DNA from: Desulfovibrio sp. UBA4079 | GTDB taxonomy: Bacteria > Desulfobacterota > Desulfovibrionia > Desulfovibrionales > Desulfovibrionaceae | Length of the DNA: 36,409 nucleotides | Direction of reading: 5' to 3' | Assembly (NCBI GenBank): GCA_002382645.1 | Contig: DFYP01000180.1 | Location: 775 to 37,183 of the forward strand | Shown here: piece by piece, positions 31,211-36,409 of the stretch | Layout of the letters: every line of letters begins with the position of its first letter | How positions within the stretch are numbered: position 1 is the first letter of the stretch | Notes under the pieces: generated by a model | What the model was told of the DNA's origin: nothing | Seen by the model: only the letters and a program-made list of their open reading frames with translations | Database searches by the model: none | Position numbers and translations under genes: made by a program

Positions 31211-33190
31211 TCAGACCGCGATGGGCAGCACCGCGAAGGGCAGGCCCAGGCGGTGGAGCCGGCGCTGCACCGCGAAGACCACCTGGTTGTGCAGGATGCG
31301 GGTCCAGAAGCTCTCCTTGGGGAAGACGATCTGGCCCGCGAAGAACACCGACCAGGGATAGCGCTCGGCCGCGCCTTGGCAGAGATCGGCCAGGCCCTGG
31401 ACCACGTCCGTGGCCACGGCGGTGACGGCCTCGGCCTGGTAGCCCCGGCGGCGCATGAGCCGCACGTAGTTGCCCGTGTCCTCGGAGAGCCGGTCCTTGA
31501 GCTCCTCCATCTCCTTGGGGCCGCGATAGACCCCGGCGTCCACCACGCCCACGCAGGCGAACACGTAGTTCTCGAACTCCCCGGGAAAGCGCCGGTGGAT
31601 GGCCAGGAGCGTATGCAGCCCCAGGCCGTTGAAGCCGCTCACCAGGACCACGGCGGTGCGGGTCTGGGGCCCGGCCGGGGCCGGGTTTTCCCCCTGCTCC
31701 AGCGCGGGCAGGCGCTCCATCTCGGCCTCGGCGTTCTGCTTCAGGGAGTCCAGGCGGCGGACCAGCACGCCCACCTGGTCGTAGTGTCTGCGGATGCCCA
31801 GGCAGAGGAACACCAGGCCCCCGGTGACCGCCAGGGTGGCCCAGCCGCCCTCGAAGAACTTCACCGAGGTGATCGTGGCCAGGATGAAGACCGTGAGCAC
31901 CAGGCCCAGGCCGTTGAGGACCAGGCCCTTGCGCCAGCGGGCCTCGCGGCCGCGGGCCTGCCACCAGTGCCGGACCATGCCCAGCTGGGACAGGACAAAG
32001 GTGACGAAGACGTTGATGCTGTAAAGCACCAGCAGGAGTTCCACCGAGCCGCCGGAAAGCTCCATGAGCACCAGGGCCGCGCCGCCCATGAGCAGGATGC
32101 CGTTCTGGGTCACCAGCCGGTCGCTCAGAAAGGCGAAACGCGTGGGCACCCAGCGGTCCAGGGCCATGTTGGACAGGACCCGGGGCCCGTCCAGGAAGCC
32201 CGCCTGGGCCGCCACGAACAGGATGGCCGCCTCGGACACGAGCACGAAGGAGACGATGATCCCCCCGGCCGCTCCCCAGGAACGGGTCACCGTGCCCAGG
32301 AACACGGCGTTCAGGGTCTTGCCCGGCTCCAGGGCCGCGTCGTGGAGCATGAAGTTGAGGATCAGGCCCACGACCATGAAGGACAGGGACACGGCCATGT
32401 AGAACATGGTCTTCTTGCCGGTGTGCACCTTGGGCTCGCGCAGCACGGGCAGGCCGTTGGACACGGCCTCCAGGCCGGTGTACGTGCCCGCGCCCATGGC
32501 GTAGGCCCGGAGCACCAGCACGATGAGGCCCCAGAAGCCCAGCTCGGCGCGAGTCCGGCCCAGGTCCGCCCCGGCCCGGGCAAAGACCTGGGGCAGGCCG
32601 TCCAAGTGCAGGCCCAGGCCGTAGAGGATGAAGAACACGTGCCCCACGAGGAAGGCCAGGAAGATGGGCACGAGCACGGCCACGGACTCCTTGACCCCGC
32701 GCAGGTTGAGCACGGTGAGCACCACCACCCCGGCCAGGGCGCAGGCCAGCCGCCCGGGCTGCCAGGCCGCGGGCAGGAAGCTGAAGATCGCGTCCGCGCC
32801 GCTGGCCACGGACAGGGTGATGGTCAGGACGTAGTCGATGAGCAGGGCGCAGCCCGAGACCATGCCCACGGCCGGGGACAGGAGCCGCCCGGCCACGAGG
32901 TAGCCGCCGCCGCCCGAGGGGAACAGCTCGATGATCTGGGAATAGCTGGCGCAGATGACGCAGACCGTGACCACCGTGGCCAGGGCCACGAACAGCGCCA
33001 GGGCCTTGTGCTGGCCCAGGGCCAGGAAGGCCTCGGCCGGGCCGTAGCAGGACGAGGACAGGGGGTCGGAGCCCAGGCCGACCCAGGCTAGGAACGAGGC
33101 CAGGGCCAGCTTGTGGAACAGGCCGCGGTCCTCGGGATCGAGGGCCCGGCCCAGGACCAGGGATTTGAGACGAGACAGGACAGTGGACAT
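31211..33190 (-). CDS. kimA: KimA-like APC-superfamily potassium transporter
   Basis: The 659-residue protein has about twelve membrane helices (residues about 30-460) of the APC fold, then a soluble C-terminal domain. It follows Bacillus KimA closely by memory: SYSQIIELFPSGGGGYLVA, LLIDYVLTITLSVASGADAI, LNLRGVKES, TYTGLEAVSNGLP, a later LSQLGMVRHW, and the C-terminal RILHNQVVFAVQRRLHRLGLPFAVLP. KimA is a high-affinity proton-coupled K+ importer; the riboswitch in the leader supports the potassium role rather than amino-acid uptake. ATG 33190 is chosen because GGGAG is then 6 bases upstream; ATG 33196 touches that site. It lies 89 bases before the 3-amino-sugar operon but is functionally unrelated. 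Confidence 0.85.
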   Translation of the reverse strand: MSTVLSRLKSLVLGRALDPEDRGLFHKLALASFLAWVGLGSDPLSSSCYGPAEAFLALGQHKALALFVALATVVTVCVICASYSQIIELFPSGGGGYLVAGRLLSPAVGMVSGCALLIDYVLTITLSVASGADAIFSFLPAAWQPGRLACALAGVVVLTVLNLRGVKESVAVLVPIFLAFLVGHVFFILYGLGLHLDGLPQVFARAGADLGRTRAELGFWGLIVLVLRAYAMGAGTYTGLEAVSNGLPVLREPKVHTGKKTMFYMAVSLSFMVVGLILNFMLHDAALEPGKTLNAVFLGTVTRSWGAAGGIIVSFVLVSEAAILFVAAQAGFLDGPRVLSNMALDRWVPTRFAFLSDRLVTQNGILLMGGAALVLMELSGGSVELLLVLYSINVFVTFVLSQLGMVRHWWQARGREARWRKGLVLNGLGLVLTVFILATITSVKFFEGGWATLAVTGGLVFLCLGIRRHYDQVGVLVRRLDSLKQNAEAEMERLPALEQGENPAPAGPQTRTAVVLVSGFNGLGLHTLLAIHRRFPGEFENYVFACVGVVDAGVYRGPKEMEELKDRLSEDTGNYVRLMRRRGYQAEAVTAVATDVVQGLADLCQGAAERYPWSVFFAGQIVFPKESFWTRILHNQVVFAVQRRLHRLGLPFAVLPIAV

Positions 33191-33331
33191 GACCATCTCC
33201 CGCCGGCTGTGGGTTCCACGCGGACAGGACCCCGGAAGGAGCGGCCGGACGCAATGCGCCCGGTGGGAACCCTTCCGAAGGGCGCCATCCAGGAGAGGAA
33301 TCCCCCGCAGCCATCGGAAGGATGCCTCCTC
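33191..33331 (-). other. Leader of kimA after the riboswitch (expression platform)
   Basis: About 140 bases between the riboswitch core and the start. It holds an 8-bp hairpin (33245-33263, loop ATT), a 5-bp hairpin at 33272-33284 with three-base loop (CCCTT...AAGGG) and the ribosome site GGGAG beside the start. No U-tract follows either hairpin on the - strand, so I see no intrinsic terminator; control by access to the ribosome site is the simpler reading. The stem CCTCG/CGAGG (33328-33332 with 33340-33344) spans the junction and competes with the riboswitch closing stem. Confidence 0.55.
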
Positions 33332-33333
33332 GA

Positions 33334-33440
33334 CGTCTGCGAGGTTAGCTGACGGGCTCGGGCCGAGAAGTGCCCTACGCCTTGCGGCGATGCGCCCCGG
33401 TGGTTGGGTCCCCCGCTCCCGCCCCAGGCGGGATTCGACG
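33334..33440 (-). promoter_or_regulatory. c-di-AMP riboswitch (ydaO-yuaA class)
   Basis: On the - strand the conserved blocks of this class appear in order: CGTCGAATCC at the 5' end (33440-33431), GGGGGACCCA then CGGGGCGCATC (33416-33389 region), GTAGGGCACTTCT in the centre, and the diagnostic CCCGTCAGCTAACCTCGCAG (33358-33339) at the 3' end. CGTC (33440-33437) pairs with GACG (33337-33334) to close the P1 stem. The order and wording match the Bacillus and Thermoanaerobacter aptamers. In known cases ligand binding lowers expression of potassium import genes, and the gene here is a KimA-like importer. The class is best known from Gram-positive bacteria. Confidence 0.88.
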
Positions 33441-33450
33441 ATCTGAGGGC

Positions 33451-33479
33451 CCTCTACTCCTGTGCGCCGCGGGTGTCAA
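33451..33479 (-). promoter_or_regulatory. Promoter of the riboswitch-kimA transcript
   Basis: A perfect TTGACA (33479-33474), a 17-base spacer and TAGAGG (33456-33451) place the start near 33444, just before the first base of the aptamer. It sits between the stop of the cyclase gene and the riboswitch, so kimA can be made without read-through from the cyclase. Confidence 0.6.
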
Positions 33480-33485
33480 ACCGGC

Positions 33486-36409
33486 TCAGATGAGCCGAAT
33501 GCGCGGGCACTGGGACTTCTTGGGCAGGTACAGCCCCATTTCCGGGGGCTCGGGCGTGGATTGGGGCAGGATGTCGTGGAGAAAGGCCGAGGCCTGCTTC
33601 AAAAGCTTGGCATCGGGGTTGGGCACGGTGCGGCAGAACAGTTCGCCCCAGTTGGTGGCATAGACCACGGAGACCACGGCCACCTTCTGGACCTCCTGGG
33701 GCACGCCCAGGTTGGGCAGGAAAAAGGCCCGGGTCACCCGCTCGGGCCGCAGGGTCTCCTCCATGTCCATCTCGAAGACCTCCTCCAGGGGGAAGAACTC
33801 GTGCAGGACCTGGAGGATCTTCTTCAAATCCTCCACGGACATGGGCGCCACGCTGCGGTCGCCGTGCACGTGGGTGGCCGGGGAATAGATGCCGTTGACC
33901 ACGAGCCAGGTGAGCAGCATGGCCGGGTCGGCGTCCTTGCGCAGGATCTGCATGCCCTTGCTGGAGACCTTGCCCCGGCCGGATTCCTGGCCGCGCACCA
34001 GCCAGACCGGCCGCTTGCCCGGGGCCTTCTCGGCCTCGAAGTAGAATTCCGGGAAGTAGTGCGCGCTCAGGTCCAGGAAGGGCACGCGCTCGACCTTGTG
34101 CTTGCGCGGGGCGAAGTTGGCCTGGATCTGGCGGCCCAGGCGGGTCAGATCCTCGGGCGAGATGCGCACCCCGGACCGGCTCCCGGCCTCCTCCAGGCGC
34201 GCCTGGATGCGCTGGTAGGTGTTGATGAGAAAGCGGCTCACCGTGGCCCCGGCCTTCATGGCCCGGGCGAAGCTCCAGCTGCGGTCCAGGCCCTGGGCGG
34301 TCTCCCGGGTGACTTCCCGGTCGTCCAGGAGGAAGGCCAGGAAGCTCATCTCCTCGGGCACGGAGGGGAAGCCGAAGGCGTAGTCGAAGTCCGCGATGCC
34401 CGCCTTGAGGGTGAAGGCGTCGGTGAGCAGGCCCACGGCGTCGGTGTCCCCGATCCCCTGGTAGTAGTCCCGCAGGTTGCGGAACAGCACGGTGTAGGGG
34501 TCGGCCAGCCGGGCCTCGGAATGGCGCCGGGTCACCGCGTCCTTGATCTGGTCACAGAGCAGGAGCCCGCCCGCGTCGTCCTGGCCCGCGTACTTCTCCA
34601 GCAGGCCGAGCTTGAGCACGGACTTGTAGGGGCTGTGCAGGCCCTTGACGATCTGCCAGAGCGAGGCCCCGAAGAACTCCTCGGCCGGGACGCGGTCCAG
34701 GCGGCCCAGGTCCGTGACCCGGGCCCGGCCCAGCAGCGGGGATTCCAGGGCCGCGCGCCGGAAGTCCTCCCAGGCCTCGGCGTCCGCGCCGGGCGGGGTG
34801 AGCCACCAGAGCAGCTCCTTGCCGGCCACGCGCAGGGCCGTGCGGTAGAATTCCTCCTTGAGCAGCAGGGCCTGGGCCGATCCCGTGCTCTCCTTGTCGC
34901 TCAGGCCGAAGTCGTTGGCCCGCACCTCGTCCAGGGTCATGAGAAAAAAGTGCACCTCGGCCCCGAACTCGCTCTGGGCCCAGAGGGCCATCTGCTCCAG
35001 CTTGCGCCGCAGCCGCGCGTCCTCGGCCGGGCCCACGCCCTCGGGCTCGTAGCAGACCCAGACGTCCATGTCCGAGGTGGCGGTCTGGGCGATGCTGCCC
35101 ACGCTGCCGATGGTGTAGACCGCCTCCACGGACAGGGGCTCGGACGCGGCCGGGGGCGACGTGATCCCGGGGAAATGCTCCTCGGCCAGGCGCAGGGTCT
35201 CCAGGTCCGGGCTGTACCCGGCCACCCTGCAGGGCGGCACGTTCTCGATGTCCTCGCGGGCCTCGAACAGCCCGGAGTCCAGGAGCAGGGGCAGGAGCCG
35301 GAAGAAGTCGACCTGGCCCGGGGTCATGCGCCGCTGCGCCAGCTCCAGGCGGCGGGCGTTGTGGGCCAGCATGCGCCGCTCGAAGCGGCCCATGGCCCAC
35401 TGCCGCACCCAGCGCCGCAGGGCCGGGCCGTAGAGGGCCGCGCCCTCGGCCGGGGGCAGCTCGATCTTGGCGCTCTCGGCCTCCTTGAGCCGGCGGCGCA
35501 GGGTGTCGGCGCGCACCTGCAGGAGCGCGGGCTCGAACACGTCGCTGTCCAGGAGGCGGCAGTCCGGGAACAGACAGGCCAGGGTCCGGCACTCCACAAA
35601 GGAGCAGTCCCGGATGCGCGCGGCCGTGAACTGGCAGTCCCGCAGCTCCAGGCCCTCGAAGCGGCAGGAATCGAGCACGGCCAGGGAGAAGTCCGCGGCC
35701 TCCAGGGTCACGGCCGAAAACGCCGCCTGCTCCAGGCCCAGGCCGGCCAGGCAGAGCTGGCGGCCTTCGCTGCGGCGCAGGGACCAGCCCGAGATGCGCG
35801 CCTCGGGGAACAGGCAGCGCAGAAGGCGGCAGTTGTTCAGGCCGCCGTTCTCCAGCACGGCCCCGGAGAACACGCAGCCCTCCAGGGACGTGCCCTCGAG
35901 CACGCACTCGCTCAGGCGCGCGCCCTCGAAGCGCACGTCCACGAACTCGCAGTCCGCGAACTGCACCCGGTCCAGCAGGGCCCCGGCCAGGTCCACCCGG
36001 ATGAAACGGCACTTGCGGAAGCTGACCCGCTCGAACACCGCGCCGGAGAGGTTCACCTCGGTCAGGGTGCGCTCCTCGACCACGGCCCGGGACAGGGTGG
36101 CGCCGCTGAAATCCGCGCCCTGGATGGTCCGGGGATAGGCTAGGGTCTCGGCCAGCTCGGGCCGCTTGCCGCCCATGAGCTTGGAGAGCAGGCCCTTCTT
36201 CTTGGCCGTCTGGTCCTCGGCCTCCTGGGCCGCCACCGAGGCCCGCGGCGCGGACCGCTCGGCCATGCGCTCGAGATAGCGCTCCAGAGCCTCGGGCAGC
36301 CCGGCCTCCCCGGCCTCGGCCAGGAGGCAGCGGCGCAGAAAATCCGTGTCGGCCCGGGCGATGGCCGCCAGGGCCTCGGCCTCGATGGCCGGACGGCCCG
36401 CCGCCGGAA
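33486..36409 (-). CDS. cyaA: Class I adenylate cyclase with N-terminal pentapeptide repeats, 5' partial
   Basis: The enzyme makes cAMP from ATP. The class I signature is seen at GSVGSIAQTATSDMDVWVC (around 35109-35052) with the Ser-Asp-x-Asp metal site at 35075-35064, then FGAEVHFFLM, LLLKEEFYRTALRVAGKELLWW and EEFFGASLWQIVKGLHSPYKSVLK, as in E. coli CyaA. Upstream (about 36130-35545) lies a run of A(D/N)LxxAxF-type pentapeptide repeats, e.g. GADFSGATLSRAVV, forming a right-handed helix. The frame is open to the window edge with no start, so the first residues are missing; an ATG at 36266 is internal. After the cyclase core a long C-terminal half (GKVSSKGMQILRKDADPAMLLTWLVVNG) resembles the CyaA regulatory part. 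The last residue is 33489 and the stop is TGA. Confidence 0.85.
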   Translation of the reverse strand, partial: PAAGRPAIEAEALAAIARADTDFLRRCLLAEAGEAGLPEALERYLERMAERSAPRASVAAQEAEDQTAKKKGLLSKLMGGKRPELAETLAYPRTIQGADFSGATLSRAVVEERTLTEVNLSGAVFERVSFRKCRFIRVDLAGALLDRVQFADCEFVDVRFEGARLSECVLEGTSLEGCVFSGAVLENGGLNNCRLLRCLFPEARISGWSLRRSEGRQLCLAGLGLEQAAFSAVTLEAADFSLAVLDSCRFEGLELRDCQFTAARIRDCSFVECRTLACLFPDCRLLDSDVFEPALLQVRADTLRRRLKEAESAKIELPPAEGAALYGPALRRWVRQWAMGRFERRMLAHNARRLELAQRRMTPGQVDFFRLLPLLLDSGLFEAREDIENVPPCRVAGYSPDLETLRLAEEHFPGITSPPAASEPLSVEAVYTIGSVGSIAQTATSDMDVWVCYEPEGVGPAEDARLRRKLEQMALWAQSEFGAEVHFFLMTLDEVRANDFGLSDKESTGSAQALLLKEEFYRTALRVAGKELLWWLTPPGADAEAWEDFRRAALESPLLGRARVTDLGRLDRVPAEEFFGASLWQIVKGLHSPYKSVLKLGLLEKYAGQDDAGGLLLCDQIKDAVTRRHSEARLADPYTVLFRNLRDYYQGIGDTDAVGLLTDAFTLKAGIADFDYAFGFPSVPEEMSFLAFLLDDREVTRETAQGLDRSWSFARAMKAGATVSRFLINTYQRIQARLEEAGSRSGVRISPEDLTRLGRQIQANFAPRKHKVERVPFLDLSAHYFPEFYFEAEKAPGKRPVWLVRGQESGRGKVSSKGMQILRKDADPAMLLTWLVVNGIYSPATHVHGDRSVAPMSVEDLKKILQVLHEFFPLEEVFEMDMEETLRPERVTRAFFLPNLGVPQEVQKVAVVSVVYATNWGELFCRTVPNPDAKLLKQASAFLHDILPQSTPEPPEMGLYLPKKSQCPRIRLI

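Noticed and set aside
31211..33190. Amino-acid permease.
   Set aside because: The APC fold allows it, but likeness to KimA, including the C-terminal RILHNQ region, and the c-di-AMP riboswitch point to potassium.
33245..33263. 8-bp hairpin in the kimA leader as an intrinsic terminator.
   Set aside because: No U-tract follows on the - strand; it is kept only as part of the leader.
36266..36409. ATG at 36266 as start of the adenylate cyclase.
   Set aside because: The frame stays open upstream to the window edge with protein-like sequence and no ribosome site is seen before this ATG.

Overview
The window is 36.4 kb of very GC-rich bacterial chromosome, almost wholly coding, with tight operons (frequent 4-8 base overlaps and GTG/TTG starts). 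The gene families and codon use suggest a Gram-negative sulfate-reducing deltaproteobacterium of the Desulfovibrio type. This is an inference from style; there is no rRNA or other marker gene. I saw no tRNA, CRISPR array, insertion sequence or phage gene. Nearly everything from 1 to 31.1 kb is a surface-glycan locus; the last 5 kb is potassium transport and cyclic-nucleotide signalling.

Region 1 (1-11.6 kb, + strand): the 3' part of a NeuC/LegG-type hydrolysing 2-epimerase, then a likely single operon for an unusual heptose-like sugar. It encodes a nucleotidyltransferase-PfkB kinase fusion in the reverse domain order to HldE, a protein with faint deoxyhypusine-synthase-like features, a GmhA isomerase, an NAD-dependent epimerase, a two-gene transketolase, a HAD-phosphatase/sugar-kinase-like fusion, a methyltransferase, a radical SAM enzyme and a three-part C-methyltransferase. 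Transketolase can make sedoheptulose 7-phosphate, which GmhA-type enzymes isomerise, so the operon may carry its own precursor supply.

Region 2 (11.6-17.9 kb, - strand): APS kinase (cysC), an MsbA-like ABC exporter, a PAPS-type sulfotransferase, a methyltransferase, a TIGR04372-like glycosyltransferase and an RmlD-like reductase. Together these suggest export and sulfation of a glycan.

Region 3 (18.2-24.1 kb, + strand): a surface-carbohydrate protein followed by legB-ptmE-ptmF-ptmB-ptmA, the legionaminic-acid set known from Campylobacter. LegC, LegH and LegI are not in the window; LegG is at its left edge, so the rest may lie just upstream.

Region 4 (24.1-31.2 kb): a GT9 heptosyltransferase-like gene (-), a GT-C-like membrane protein and an AglD/LPG-synthase-like membrane protein (+), then a - strand operon of Gfo/Idh/MocA dehydrogenase, hexapeptide acetyltransferase, DegT aminotransferase and GT2 glycosyltransferase. 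The first three are the set that makes UDP-2,3-diacetamido sugars.

Region 5 (31.2-36.4 kb, - strand): a KimA-like potassium transporter whose leader carries a clear ydaO-type c-di-AMP riboswitch with its own promoter, and upstream of it a class I adenylate cyclase fused to a pentapeptide-repeat domain, cut by the right edge of the window. The most distinctive items are the riboswitch with a built-in competing hairpin, the cyclase fusion and the heptose-like operon.
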